A stretch of 64,000 bases of DNA from DASPKM01 sp963817075 (lineage in GTDB: Bacteria > Bacteroidota > Bacteroidia > Chitinophagales > Chitinophagaceae): positions 124,001-188,000 of the forward strand of contig CAWFMT010000007.1 of assembly GCA_963817075.1 (NCBI GenBank), written 5' to 3'. Below the pieces are notes generated by a model. The model saw only the letters and a program-made list of their open reading frames with translations. It was not told where the DNA came from and made no database searches. The translations under genes were made by a program, and so were the position numbers. Below, in pieces: positions 53,492 to 63,553 of this stretch. Positions within the stretch are counted from its first letter, which is position 1. Every line of letters starts with the position of its first letter.

Positions 53492-56400
53492 TTAAGGCCT
53501 TCTTAAACAACTGTGAATCAATGAATTTGACTGAAGAGTTTGATAAACTGTTTTCATGTATTTTTCATATTCAGCCAATCTGGCCTCCGTTTCCTTCAGA
53601 TAGGTTTTCAAATCCAAATCAATTGACTTCAAACTGAAAGTCTTTTCCCATTCAATTCCTGTTGCTTCTCCTTCAATGGATGGATACTTATCATTTGAAG
53701 AGTATGGTCCAGCTATTCCAAGGTAGGATGAGATTGCATCATCCATATTTACGTCGATCCTGAATAAATAAAAGGTCTTTTTTTCACCCTTGAAGACTGC
53801 ATTACGGGTTCCAATGAATTTTATGAGAGGATTCTCTACCTCATCATAGGTCGAAATTGAATAGATCTCGCTCTCAGCAAAAGATTGTTGAGAAAGATAC
53901 TGTTTTGGGAAAAGCGATTCCTTCTTGTTACTGGCTAATTCTTTAAAAAGATCAAGACGATGCTCATTGTAGGATGCCAATTTCAGGAGGCTTGCAGCAT
54001 CAACTGTTTGCATTCCACCAAGGAGTGTCTTTGCGGCAGTAAAACTTAAATAGTGATTTGGACAACTTAGAAATTTCCTGATCGCTGAATAACCTTCTGC
54101 TTCGTTCAACTTCCCAAGAATGCTGATGAGGGTGTGACAGGTATACCAATCAGAAGGTTCCTCATCGGCTTTCAGTCTTAATAAATAATTATCTGCTAAT
54201 TGGTATAATAATTTCTTATGAACGGCTAATTCTTCGACCTTGATGTCGCCACTATCCAATAATTTTTCTGCCAGATTCAGAATGTTATAGGTTAGAATAG
54301 TATCCCGAACCTGAGAAATCAAATCCGGAAATAAAATCGCGGCAAAACTGAGTGAATCAGATAGGTCATTGAAAAGTCTAAAGGGGTTGCCGGATTTTGG
54401 CAAGCCCGACTTGATTATTTTAGCTAAATATTGGTATGCCTCAGGAGATTTTTGCTTCGCGAGAAGGTGCATCATCTCGAACTTTAAAAATTCCTTATCA
54501 GTTGGGAGTGTTGCAAAGTTGTCTTTTACGAATCTGAAAGAAGATTCATGATTCAACTTTATTGCCATCTCAAATAATGACCTTGAAATGTCTTCAGAAT
54601 AGCCAAGTTTTTCATAATTCACCAACATTGCATGATGCAGCTTTGGCAAATCACTAACTGATAATTCGATTGCAGGCATGCTTTCTATTGCCAAACTATG
54701 TTGTACGGAATCCTTGCTTTGCAATGCTGCGAGCCATTTATCAGTTTTCTTTTCAAAGATCGATTGATGTGGATTCTCCATCGCAGGCTTGAAATCCTCA
54801 AAGTATCGGAGATAGTCCTTTTTCGAAAGAAATTCTTCAGGAGCGATTCCGAAGAGTGTATAAAGCGTGTCGCCTACTAATAAAAGCCTGAACTTTTTCA
54901 GATTGTGGTTGTCCTCCATTCGAACACTAAATTCAATCCCACTATAATTCTGATTCTTTACAAACCTGTGATCGAGTAAACTATCGGAATATTCAATGAC
55001 AGAATACATTTCTCTCTTCAATAAACTTGTATCATTTGTTGCCCAGAAAAGCTTGGGATAGCCTACTTTCTTAACATAAAAAGTAAGAGGCGCCAGGGGT
55101 TCATACATCATCCAATGAGGAACATTTGATTCGGAGGAGTCCTTTGATCGATACAACTCAAATTTTGCAGCACTCCAGGTTGAAAATCCTCCATCCTTGC
55201 AATCAACCATCGACCAATTCCCATCTTTTACAGCAGTAAGCAGGAATGAATTAAAAAAAGCTTCTACTGAAGGATCGTGTTTCTTGCTTTCCTCAGTGGT
55301 CACGATCAAAGAATACATTCTGTTTCCACGATGAACTTTTAGAATTCGATTATAGTAGGTTTCGCCATCCTGCTTCAGTATAAACTCCGAAACTGCAGCA
55401 GGATATTTTTGAAAGATTGTGCGGTTATGAGTGATTGTCTTAAAATTCCTGTCCTCCATATTTTTTTTCATACTCTCAAACACAATTGAATCACCATTCA
55501 GGTACAATCCTTTTAAAGTTTCCTGAACAGCAAACTGGAAGAATATGTTATTCCCAATATCGGCGCTTGAATAGTTGGTGGTTCCCCAATTTTCCTCGGC
55601 ATCTACTTCTGTTTTTATTGTAGGCTTAGATGGAAAAGTTATTGAGAACCCAGCATCATTGCTTTCAATAATTTGCGGTTTACGCTGGTCCGCAATGAAA
55701 TTCGAATTCATTTTAAATGAGGAAAAGAATTTTGATGCTTCACCTGAGGTAGTCATATCCTGTCCAATGCAGCCCACCATCGCCATATAAATTGCCGATG
55801 ATTTATAAAACAATTTGATCCTGTAAACCAGTTTCTCTGTTTTGGCAACAAACTCCTTCCCAGGTATATTATCCTGTATAATATCTTTTACCTCGTGTAC
55901 AGTGGCAGTCTTGTCAATATTTTTCACCATCGCTCTAACAAGGCTGTCAACATTTTTTACATCCTTACCAATTGCACCCATCGTGAAATAATAAAGATTG
56001 GTGGTAATGTCTGCGTATACCTGCAGTTCAAGGTTTTCCAGGTTCACAAAATCTTTCTGAGGATCACCTGGCATTTCGGCCGTATACAATCCTGTGGTTG
56101 AACTAATTTTTTTCCAGGGAAGTTTGACTTCCGGGAACTTGAATTCGCTGGCGTGAATTTTCTTTGATGAATTAACTGGTGAGAGGGTATATCCCCGTCC
56201 ACGCAAAAGACTTACCAGTCCTGAATCCCCAGGGAAGATGCAAGCTGCCAACCGCAAACACAGTATTGCGGATTCTTGCAAGGCTATCAATCCTGCGGGA
56301 CATTTTAGCATTCCTTCTCAGCATAACGCTATCCTTGCTAACTGATAAAGTATATGCGTCCATATTGAAAAGCTGGTTCAGATCATTCTCAACATAGATC

Positions 56401-57047
56401 CTGATCATGTCTTCCAGATATTTCTTACTCTGCTTGTTACCATTCATGAAATCATGAAGCTGGTATTCAACACTGATCCTTGTGTCTTTCTCATCTTCTA
56501 CACTGAATAGTCCGACCTGGTCCGCTACATCTTCAATTCCACCAACCCATTTTCCCTGTTTTTTTGCAGCATTGAATAGATAAGCATCCATGAAAGTTTG
56601 CATGCTTCCTTCACTCATTACATTCACCCAATCGTTGAAATAGCCTTTTAGTTCCTTTATAGTTACTTTATCGGCAGGCTTCCCGAAGGCCTGTTGCAAT
56701 TTCTTTCTGGCAAGAGCGAATTTTTTTGGATCTACTAAATCTTTTACCAATGGAGAAAATTCTCTCTTACTCTCTTCATCAAAAAAATACATCATCAGGG
56801 AATCGGGATCCAGTTCCATTGCATACCCCTGCGATTCCTGTATAGCAGCATAGAGTGAATCTCCAAAATTGAAAACACGTTTGTCGCTGAGATGAACTGT
56901 TCCCAGGAGATATGATGGTTTTAGTAAACCGTTACCGGAGATACGCCAGAAAAATCCTTCTTTGTCTGATTGACTAAATGATAGATAAGGAATAAAAAAA
57001 ATAATCAATAGGAACAGGATCTTTGGACAGGGCTTGGGTAGAGGCAT
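53492..57047 (-). pseudogene. TraB/GumN family protein fused to a ~900-residue extension, one frameshift
   Basis: Two adjacent frames make one protein. The first (57047 to about 56230) has a signal peptide (ILFLLIIFFIPYLSFSQ) and the TraB/GumN core: YLLGTVHLSDKRVF, AMELDPDSLM, GGIEDVADQVGL and RNTVFAVGSLHLP. The family then expects PGDSGLVSLLRGRGYTL, which is found in the second frame, whose stop is 53492; removing one C near 56230 joins them. The extension has beta-rich repeats (FPSKPTIKTEVD) and then a helical solenoid of about 300 residues. TraB-like domains resemble metal-dependent Tiki-type proteases. Sequence error is the simplest explanation of the break. Confidence 0.8.
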
Positions 57048-57150
57048 AAGAGGAGGGTTATAAAACGAAGAAAATAAAAAAATACGGGATTTGATAGGCC
57101 TCAACCCTCTTGCAGCCTGTGTTTCAGCGTTCACAAGCCATGCTTAACAT

Positions 57151-58335
57151 TCAAATAACCAGTTCAGCGGCTTCATTGAGAATTTTGCAGGCGAATCTGA
57201 TTTCCTTATTGGAAATATTAAGTGGAGGAGCAATCCTAACGGACTGCGGCGAAAAGAGAAACCAGTCTGTCAAAATTCTTTTGCTAATGCAATGATCAAT
57301 AATCTTCCTGCAGTTCTCAGCATTATCAAGTTCAATAGCTATAAGCAGACCGTAGGAATGGATTTTATTGAATTGCTGGTGTTGTAAAAGACTTCGAAAT
57401 AATTTTTCTTTCTTTCCAACTTTTTCAAACAGTCTTTCTTTTAAAAGGACTTTCATTGCAGCAAGACCTGCAGCACAACAAACTGGATGTCCACCGAAGG
57501 TGGTAATATGTCCAAGTACAGGGTCCAGTGTCAGGCTGTTCATAATTTTTTTATCAGCTACAAATGCTCCTAATGGCATCCCGCCTCCCAATGCCTTCCC
57601 TAATAAAACGATATCGGGCTCTATTTCGAATTTCTCGAATCCCCAGAGTGATCCGCATCTACCGAAACCAGTCTGAATTTCATCCAGGATCAACAAGGTT
57701 CCAGTTGCGGTACATTTTCTTCTCAGCTGTTGCATCCATTCCTGTGAAGGGACAACAACACCTGCTTCTGCCTGGATCGTCTCTGCAATAACACAAGCTG
57801 TGCGATCTGTTATATTGTCCAGGTCAGGTAGTGAATTATAATCAAGGTGAAGAATATCGGGCAACAATGGTCGGAAAGAATTTCTCCAGAATTCATCACC
57901 AATAACACTTAGTGCTCCTTGCGTTGATCCATGATATGCATTTTTAAAAGCGAGGATCCCTGTTCTTCCTGTAAATCTCTTTGCGAGTTTCATGGCACCC
58001 TCCACCGCTTCAGTTCCAGAATTTGTAAAGTAGACAGAATTCAATTTCGGAGGTAAGTTATCAGTGAGGAGTTTTGCATACTGAACCTGAGGAGACTCTA
58101 TCATCTCTCCATAGACCAATACATGCAGGTATTGATCCAGTTGTTTTTTAATTGCCCTGAGTACTTGTGGGTGACGGTGTCCAATGTTGCAGACGCTGAT
58201 CCCGGAAATCAAATCAAGATATTCTTTGCCTTCTGCATCCCACAGCTTGCTTCCTTTAGCCTTCCTGATCTCAATTGCAAGGGGAGAAGGTGATGTCTGT
58301 GCCACATGGTCAAGGAAAAGCTGGCGAAGATTCAT
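57151..58335 (-). CDS. Class-III PLP-dependent aminotransferase (acetylornithine/ornithine-like)
   Basis: A 394-residue aminotransferase. Motifs: VYFTNSGTEAVEGAMKLAKR (phosphate binding), FKNAYHGSTQGALSV, LLILDEIQTGFGRCG (Asp pairing with the pyridine nitrogen) and the PLP lysine in IVLLGKALGGGMPLGAF. The C-terminus includes SVRIAPPLNISNKEIRFACK. It belongs with the ornithine/acetylornithine/aspartate-aminotransferase-like group, but no arginine biosynthesis gene is adjacent, so the amino donor is not assigned. It lies 103 bp upstream of the TraB gene on the same strand. Confidence 0.9.
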   Translation of the reverse strand: MNLRQLFLDHVAQTSPSPLAIEIRKAKGSKLWDAEGKEYLDLISGISVCNIGHRHPQVLRAIKKQLDQYLHVLVYGEMIESPQVQYAKLLTDNLPPKLNSVYFTNSGTEAVEGAMKLAKRFTGRTGILAFKNAYHGSTQGALSVIGDEFWRNSFRPLLPDILHLDYNSLPDLDNITDRTACVIAETIQAEAGVVVPSQEWMQQLRRKCTATGTLLILDEIQTGFGRCGSLWGFEKFEIEPDIVLLGKALGGGMPLGAFVADKKIMNSLTLDPVLGHITTFGGHPVCCAAGLAAMKVLLKERLFEKVGKKEKLFRSLLQHQQFNKIHSYGLLIAIELDNAENCRKIIDHCISKRILTDWFLFSPQSVRIAPPLNISNKEIRFACKILNEAAELVI

Positions 58336-58458
58336 CAGGGGATGGTTAATTTTGAACGACTAAGATAAGCGAAGTGGATACAGAGTGTGAGAAACAGAGC
58401 GGGAGCGGGAGGAATCGCACTCATTTTTAATTAGCATTGCGTTTTAATAATAAAACTT

Positions 58459-58998
58459 ATGGCCATAATTCTACCGGTAAAAGATGTTTACCCGGAGTTT
58501 GGTGAGAATTGCTTCGTTGCCCCTAATGCAACGATAGTTGGAGATGTGATTGTAGGCAATGATTGCAGCATCTGGTTTAATGCTGTCATTCGGGGTGATG
58601 TAAACAGCATCAGGATCGGGAACAAGGTCAATGTGCAGGATGGTGCAGTCATTCACTGTACATTCCAAAGAACTAAGGCAATAATTGGAAACAATGTCTC
58701 CATTGGTCATAACGCCATCGTTCACGGGTGCACGGTAGAAGATGATGTATTAATTGGAATGGGCTCAATAGTTATGGACAATGCTGTTGTGAAGACCAAT
58801 ACCATCATTGCTGCAGGGGCAGTGGTGCTGGAAGGTATGGTGTGTGAAAGCGGCAGCATCTATGCCGGCGTTCCGGCCAAAAAGGTTAAGGATATTTCGA
58901 AGGAATTAATAAGTGGCGAAATACATCGGATCGCAAATAACTACGTCAAATATGCCGGCTGGTTTCAAAATGGGAATAAAGAGCATGATCCCCAGTAA
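58459..58998 (+). CDS. Gamma-class carbonic anhydrase family protein (hexapeptide repeat)
   Basis: A 179-residue left-handed beta-helix protein of the YrdA/PaaY/gamma-CA family. Hexapeptide turns run from ATIVGDVIVGNDCSIWFNAV onward. The three metal-binding histidines are His66 (VIHCTF), His84 and His89 (IGHNAIVHGC), and the C-terminal helix (ISGEIHRIANNYVKYAGWF) is typical. Trimers bind Zn or Fe and some members hydrate CO2; activity here is not proven. It is divergent from the aminotransferase gene. Confidence 0.92.
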   Translation: MAIILPVKDVYPEFGENCFVAPNATIVGDVIVGNDCSIWFNAVIRGDVNSIRIGNKVNVQDGAVIHCTFQRTKAIIGNNVSIGHNAIVHGCTVEDDVLIGMGSIVMDNAVVKTNTIIAAGAVVLEGMVCESGSIYAGVPAKKVKDISKELISGEIHRIANNYVKYAGWFQNGNKEHDPQ

Positions 58999-59130
58999 TT
59001 CTACCGATTGAAAAGGCAAATTCATCGAATAAGCCCGCAGTAAGTATTGCAAGCCCGAGATAATATTTTTAGTTTTAAAGACGTTAGATGAAAGCATTTA
59101 TTCTGACCCTTGATTCAACCGTTCCTTTGT

Positions 59131-59322
59131 ATGAAAACCAGATCTCGCCATATCGTACTCATTTTAGCCTGTCTTTGGGTGGTTAGCACCAACTCATCCT
59201 GTAATGTCTTCCGGAATTTATTTGGACCCAAATATGGATGCCCCAGCAATGGCAAAAATGTAGGCGCGGAAAGGATTATGAGCGGCGAAAAATTACCAAA
59301 AGCAAAGAAGTTTAAAGCTTGA
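59131..59322 (+). CDS. Small putative lipoprotein
   Basis: A 63-residue protein with a hydrophobic N-terminus ending in a lipobox-like VVSTNSSC, then NVFRNLFGPKYGCPSNGKNV and a basic tail (GEKLPKAKKFKA). The ATG at 59131 is preferred over 59110 because it begins the signal sequence directly. Short proteins of the form FGPKYGCPSNGKNVGAE are common in Bacteroidota and unassigned. The GTTGATCGTACCC motif follows the stop. Confidence 0.7.
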   Translation: MKTRSRHIVLILACLWVVSTNSSCNVFRNLFGPKYGCPSNGKNVGAERIMSGEKLPKAKKFKA

Positions 59323-59330
59323 TATATTTT

Positions 59331-59343
59331 GTTGATCGTACCC
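59331..59343 (+). promoter_or_regulatory. GTTGATCGTACCC motif, fourth copy
   Basis: It is an exact 13-bp match to the motif beside the hairpins at 26166, 27706 and 28464, here without the hairpin, and lies 28 bp before the ATG at 59372. Whether it is a regulatory site or a repeat remnant is unknown. Confidence 0.45.
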
Positions 59344-59371
59344 ATTTGTAAAACCCTCAAATCCTTTCACT

Positions 59372-59704
59372 ATGAGTCTCACTTTACGTACCGACTTTGG
59401 TTGCACAGAAGCCATTATTGATGACGATTGCGGCCTGAAAAGATTTTATGAAGTGGCGAACATTCTTTCTGATGATCTGGACATTAAGTTCATCACCAAG
59501 ATGGATGATTTCGATTCCCTGATGTGGGATTTTAATTACAAGGGACACACCCTTACACTTCATTACAACATCTACACCGGCATTTCAATTTATCCAAGAA
59601 GATTCAGAGAAGCAGTGAAGAGGGATAACGATGCAGTGGTTGAAGTTGCTAGGTTCCTGGAAGGGAAACTGATGATTAACACCGCCAGAAGGTTCTTGTC
59701 GTGA
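59372..59704 (+). CDS. Conserved hypothetical protein
   Basis: A 110-residue soluble protein with alternating strands and helices: EAIIDDDCGLKRFYEVANIL, FDSLMWDFNYKGHTLTLHYN, ISIYPRRFREAVKRDNDAVV. No catalytic motif or membrane segment is visible and I cannot name the family. It follows the small lipoprotein gene by 49 bp, same strand. Confidence 0.72.
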   Translation: MSLTLRTDFGCTEAIIDDDCGLKRFYEVANILSDDLDIKFITKMDDFDSLMWDFNYKGHTLTLHYNIYTGISIYPRRFREAVKRDNDAVVEVARFLEGKLMINTARRFLS

Positions 59705-59706
59705 AA

Positions 59707-60633
59707 TTAGTATTGTCTATCCTCGATTGAATCGAGAATAGTACGATAGCTAACGTAGCGTTCAATATGTAATTGGCCCTCATTGAGGGCCTTTTTAATT
59801 GCACATCCCGGCTCGTCAACATGAATGCAATTATTAAATTGACATTCTTGCATCAGTCTTCGCATTTCAGGGAAATAATGAGATAATTCATTTCGACTAA
59901 TATCAACCAGCCCAAATTCTCTCAAACCAGGAGTATCAATAATGCTCCCACCGAATGGCAGATCAAACATCTCAGCAAAAGTTGTTGTGTGAAGTCCTTT
60001 TCCACTCCATCCACTTACATCCTGAGTTTTCAAATCAAGACTGGGTAACAAATAATTGATCAATGTTGATTTGCCAACTCCACTATGTCCACTAAAAAGA
60101 GTAACCTTTTCCTTTAAGATATCCTTTAGTTCTTCAAGTCCGGTTTTGTCTTTCAAGCTGGATAATAGAACCTTGTACCCGATAGACTCATACATCTCTT
60201 TCCATTCCTGAAAAATCTGGTTCTCTTTTTTGCGATATAAATCTGCCTTATTGAAAAGCAGGATTGCAGGAATGTGATACGCTTCACAAACCACAAGAAA
60301 ACGATCGATAAATCCCTGGGATGTTCGCGGCTCTCGCAATGTGGCCACCATTACAGATTGGTCCATATTGGCCGCCACAATATGATGCTGATGCTTCGAC
60401 TTGGGTGATTGCCTGTTTATATAATTCCTTCGATCATAGATTGAATCAATAAGAACTGTGTTTTCAGACTCGTTTTCAGGTTCAATTTCTACGAGGTCGC
60501 CAACGGCTATTGGATTGGTAGAGGTTATACCTTCAATCCTCAGGATTCCCTTTATTCGGGCATCATGAAAAATGCCATGAGAGTCCTTCACATTGTACCA
60601 GCTACCAGTTGATTTGTATACTACGGCCTTCAT
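59707..60633 (-). CDS. rsgA: Ribosome small subunit-dependent GTPase A
   Basis: RsgA is a circularly permuted GTPase that checks late 30S assembly. The 308-residue protein has the OB-fold N-terminus (IKGILRIEGITSTNPIAVGD), G4 motif NKAD (128-131) ahead of G1 GHSGVGKST (182-190), G3 IIDTPGLREFG and the zinc-binding C-terminal CQFNNCIHVDEPGCAIK. Length is standard. It converges with the hypothetical gene at 59372 (2-bp gap) and follows BatA with a hairpin repeat between them. Confidence 0.96.
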   Translation of the reverse strand: MKAVVYKSTGSWYNVKDSHGIFHDARIKGILRIEGITSTNPIAVGDLVEIEPENESENTVLIDSIYDRRNYINRQSPKSKHQHHIVAANMDQSVMVATLREPRTSQGFIDRFLVVCEAYHIPAILLFNKADLYRKKENQIFQEWKEMYESIGYKVLLSSLKDKTGLEELKDILKEKVTLFSGHSGVGKSTLINYLLPSLDLKTQDVSGWSGKGLHTTTFAEMFDLPFGGSIIDTPGLREFGLVDISRNELSHYFPEMRRLMQECQFNNCIHVDEPGCAIKKALNEGQLHIERYVSYRTILDSIEDRQY

Positions 60634-60644
60634 TATTACAAATT

Positions 60645-60722
60645 TAACCGCAAGGGCGCAAGGGCGCGAAGTTTCGCCAAGAGCCCTTGCGTAACCTTGC
60701 GTCTTCGTTTCTTGGCGGTTAA
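60645..60722. repeat. Hairpin-forming repeat of the TTAACCGC type between batA and rsgA
   Basis: Outer arms tttaaccgc (60646-60654) and gcggttaaa (60714-60722) are exact complements; inside, gcaagggcgc pairs with gcccttgcg. The internal order (aaccgcaagggcgcaagggcgcgaagtttcgcc) parallels the copies at 16714 and 42812. Confidence 0.8.
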
Positions 60723-60727
60723 ACTCT

Positions 60728-61732
60728 TCATGGAAACTTCTTAAAAACTGTCAATCTCAGGAAAACTTCGAGGAAGATAAAGAACCCAGCCGCTATAACA
60801 AATGGCAAGAACTTTTCAGAATAACTGGTGAAATTAGTTGACTCAATTCTTGACTTCTCCAGCTTATCGATCTCAGAATAGATATTCTTTAAACTTTCAT
60901 TATCCTTCGCACGAAAATATTTTCCACCTGTTTCATCCGCGATCTGCTTCATTAATTTCTCATCGATATTCACTTTCTCTCTTTGCATGATGATGCCGCC
61001 TGATGTTTGGACGGGCACGGGAGCAAAACCTTCTGTTCCAACTCCAATTGTATAAACTTTTACTCCAATTGCCTTGGCGATTTCCTTGGCAGTGTTGGGA
61101 TCAATCATACCTCCATTATTCTCCCCATCCGTAAGAAGTATCACAACCTTGCTTTTTGATTTTGAACTTCTCAACCTGTCTACACTTGTAGCAAGGCCTG
61201 ATCCTATTGCTGTACCATCTTCCAGCAAACCACTTCTGATATTATAGATCTGCGTTTTCAAAACCATTTTGTCAGTTGTGGCTGGGGAAAGAGTAAAACT
61301 TTCACCAGAAAATATGACAAGCCCAATTCGGTCTGTAGGACGACTATCAACAAAGTTGGCTGCGACTTCCTTTGCTGCCTCTAATCTATTTGGAGTAAAA
61401 TCCTGGGCAAGCATACTTCCGCTCACATCAATTGTGAGAATAATATCCACCCCCTCTCCTGTTATCCTTTGTTCATCATTTCGTTTTTGCGGCCTCGCAA
61501 GGGCTAGAACTAAAAAAATATAAGCCAGCATCCGTAATATGAATGGAAGATGTCTCAAGACCGTTCTCCACGATGAAGTTGATGGAAAAGTTGATAATGT
61601 TGAAACCGTAATAGCAGCTTGCCTCTTTTGATAAGAGCTCAGATACCATATCAAAAAGATTGGTATCAGCCCCAGCAAAATGAATTGGTAGGGTTGTGCA
61701 AATTGAATATCGTTCAACCAATCGTATAACAT
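60728..61732 (-). CDS. batA: VWA domain protein BatA
   Basis: A 334-residue membrane-anchored protein of the Bat (Bacteroides aerotolerance) type. Two N-terminal helices and a C-terminal one flank a von Willebrand A domain with intact MIDAS: IDVSGSM (Asp102, Ser104, Ser106), the Thr in EDGTAIGSGLA and the Asp in LLTDGENNGG. The ATG shares one base with the stop of the BatD-like gene. BatB, often next, is not found downstream: rsgA follows instead. Confidence 0.9.
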   Translation of the reverse strand: MLYDWLNDIQFAQPYQFILLGLIPIFLIWYLSSYQKRQAAITVSTLSTFPSTSSWRTVLRHLPFILRMLAYIFLVLALARPQKRNDEQRITGEGVDIILTIDVSGSMLAQDFTPNRLEAAKEVAANFVDSRPTDRIGLVIFSGESFTLSPATTDKMVLKTQIYNIRSGLLEDGTAIGSGLATSVDRLRSSKSKSKVVILLTDGENNGGMIDPNTAKEIAKAIGVKVYTIGVGTEGFAPVPVQTSGGIIMQREKVNIDEKLMKQIADETGGKYFRAKDNESLKNIYSEIDKLEKSRIESTNFTSYSEKFLPFVIAAGFFIFLEVFLRLTVFKKFP

Positions 61733-62643
61733 TATTGCTCCTTTTTCAGCTCCTCAAGTTTATTGATTGATGTCTTCACCATATTAAAAATTTCCTCCCG
61801 TTCATTTATGGAAGGAACATATTTTGCGAATTTTACAAAGTCGCTCATTCTAAGAGCCTGGGCAAGTCTGCTGAAATCATCATTTTCCAATCTTGTTTTT
61901 CTTAGTTGAATTATAAGCTCTTCATTTGTTTTTTCAAGTGTTGAAAGATTATACTTCCTTCTCATGTATTGCCTTAAAATATCATTCAGCCTTGAGACAT
62001 ACTGCTTTACCATGAGCGGCTCAATTGGGGATTCTTTTCTGAGTTCTTCCAAAGCCTGCATCGCTTCTTCATAAGGAGTCAATTTTGAAACAGGTTGGAT
62101 AGCAACTGGTGCGACTTTTTTTCGCTTCTTGAAAAAATAGTAGATCAGGGCTGCCAGTATTAAGACTATACCACCGATAATCCAATAGAGTCTTTCATCA
62201 AATGGTTTTTTTATTTCAAGGATCTCTTTGATATCATGATAGTCCTGCCGGGGATCTGCAGGGGAATATGTAACATTGATTGAAAAGGTATCTGTACGAA
62301 ATTTTTTCTTCCCTGATTGAAGTATGAAGGCTGGTAAAAGCCAATAACCAGAATCATAGCTTGTAATGGTGAGTTGTTGCCGGTATACTTTTCCATTGAT
62401 GTCTTGCGTGGAATCGATCGTGCCTCTTTCAATGAATTCAAAATGAGGGATTGTATCCGTGTTAAACCAACTGATTCTTGTTCCGGGAGCAACAACAGCT
62501 TCAAGGTTTACTTTAATTGGTTCGCCTACAAGAATTGTTGTTCGGTCGACCATTGCTTTGACTGTGACCTGAGAATAGGAAATGGAATAAAAGAATGAAA
62601 AGAACAGCAGGATGCAAATATGTTTAGACCTTCTATTCATCAA
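61732..62643 (-). CDS. BatD-like membrane protein of the Bat operon
   Basis: A 303-residue protein with signal peptide ICILLFFSFFYSISYS, a beta-sandwich periplasmic part (VDRTTILVGEPIKVNLEAVV, QQLTITSYDSGYWLLPAF), one membrane helix (LYWIIGGIVLILAALIYYFF) and a helical cytoplasmic domain (KQYVSRLNDILRQYMRRKYN). This layout and the position between DUF58 and BatA are typical for this operon. It probably assembles with the VWA and DUF58 proteins at the membrane. Role in envelope stress is inferred from family knowledge. Confidence 0.85.
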   Translation of the reverse strand: MMNRRSKHICILLFFSFFYSISYSQVTVKAMVDRTTILVGEPIKVNLEAVVAPGTRISWFNTDTIPHFEFIERGTIDSTQDINGKVYRQQLTITSYDSGYWLLPAFILQSGKKKFRTDTFSINVTYSPADPRQDYHDIKEILEIKKPFDERLYWIIGGIVLILAALIYYFFKKRKKVAPVAIQPVSKLTPYEEAMQALEELRKESPIEPLMVKQYVSRLNDILRQYMRRKYNLSTLEKTNEELIIQLRKTRLENDDFSRLAQALRMSDFVKFAKYVPSINEREEIFNMVKTSINKLEELKKEQ

Positions 62644-62646
62644 GGG

Positions 62647-63516
62647 TTAGCTTCTCGCCAGGAAAAATTTTTTCAGGACTTTCACGTAATCATCATCTGT
62701 TCGCATATGCAGAAGATCACAACCCGCTTTTAAGAAAACATTCTTACAATGATCGGTCCATTGAAGAAATCTTTTCTGGTACTGATCTCGTATGTAATCA
62801 TTATTTGTATTGACCCATTTCAACTCTCCCGTCTCAGCATCCGCCGCTTCAATAATCCCAATCTCGGGAAGTTGCATATCCATTCTGTCATACACTTTTA
62901 TACCGGTAACATCATGCTTCTTTCCAGCCACTTTGAGGGAATCCTCATAATTATCATCAATAAAATCACTAAGGATAAATGCAATGCTTTTCTGGCGGGT
63001 TGAATTATTGAAGAACCTAATGGCCTCACTTATTCGGGTTCCTTTCCTGACAGGTTCCATCGTCAACAGTTCCCGAACTATATACAACACATGCTGTTTG
63101 CCTTTTTTAGGAGGTATATATTTCTCAACCTTATCAGTGAAAAATATAACGCCGACTTTATCATTATTGTTTACAGCAGAAAATGCCAGGACTGCACAGA
63201 TTTCTGTAATAATATCTTTTTTTCTTGCGTGTACGGTTCCAAAGAGAGAGCTCCCACTTAGGTCTACCAGCAGCATAACCGTCAACTCCCGTTCTTCTTC
63301 AAATAATTTGCTGAATGGATGCCCAAATCGCGCAGATACATTCCAATCAATGAAACGAATATCATCCCCATGCTGATATTCCCTCACTTCCTTAAACAAC
63401 ATTCCTCTTCCCTTGAAAGCACTATGATACTCACCTGTAAACAAGTGGCTCGTGAGCTTCTTCGACTTTATCTCAAGCTCTTTGACTTTTTTTAATATTT
63501 CAGCCGTCGTTAACAA
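62647..63516 (-). CDS. DUF58 domain protein (Bat operon)
   Basis: A 289-residue protein with the DUF58 core: the conserved FKEVREYQHGDDIRFIDWNV, where RxYxxGDxxRxIDW is the family signature, then LLVDLSGSSLFG (VWA-like DxSxS) and FILSDFIDDNYE. In Bat operons the DUF58 protein follows a MoxR-type AAA ATPase, expected just outside this window. It is 3 bp from the BatD-like gene. It may act in a MoxR-dependent chaperone or metal-handling complex. Confidence 0.9.
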   Translation of the reverse strand: MLTTAEILKKVKELEIKSKKLTSHLFTGEYHSAFKGRGMLFKEVREYQHGDDIRFIDWNVSARFGHPFSKLFEEERELTVMLLVDLSGSSLFGTVHARKKDIITEICAVLAFSAVNNNDKVGVIFFTDKVEKYIPPKKGKQHVLYIVRELLTMEPVRKGTRISEAIRFFNNSTRQKSIAFILSDFIDDNYEDSLKVAGKKHDVTGIKVYDRMDMQLPEIGIIEAADAETGELKWVNTNNDYIRDQYQKRFLQWTDHCKNVFLKAGCDLLHMRTDDDYVKVLKKFFLARS

Positions 63517-63553
63517 AGTTGACGGATGACAGATGACAGATGACAGTTAATAA
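63517..63553. repeat. GACAGATGACAGATGACAG words between the DUF58 gene and the four-helix-bundle gene
   Basis: Short tandem words (gacggatgacagatgacagatgacag) lie directly after the four-helix-bundle gene. At the right window edge ctgtcaactgtaagccgccacctgtcaac occurs, so the gene is flanked by inverted ctgtc/gacag words. Confidence 0.5.
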
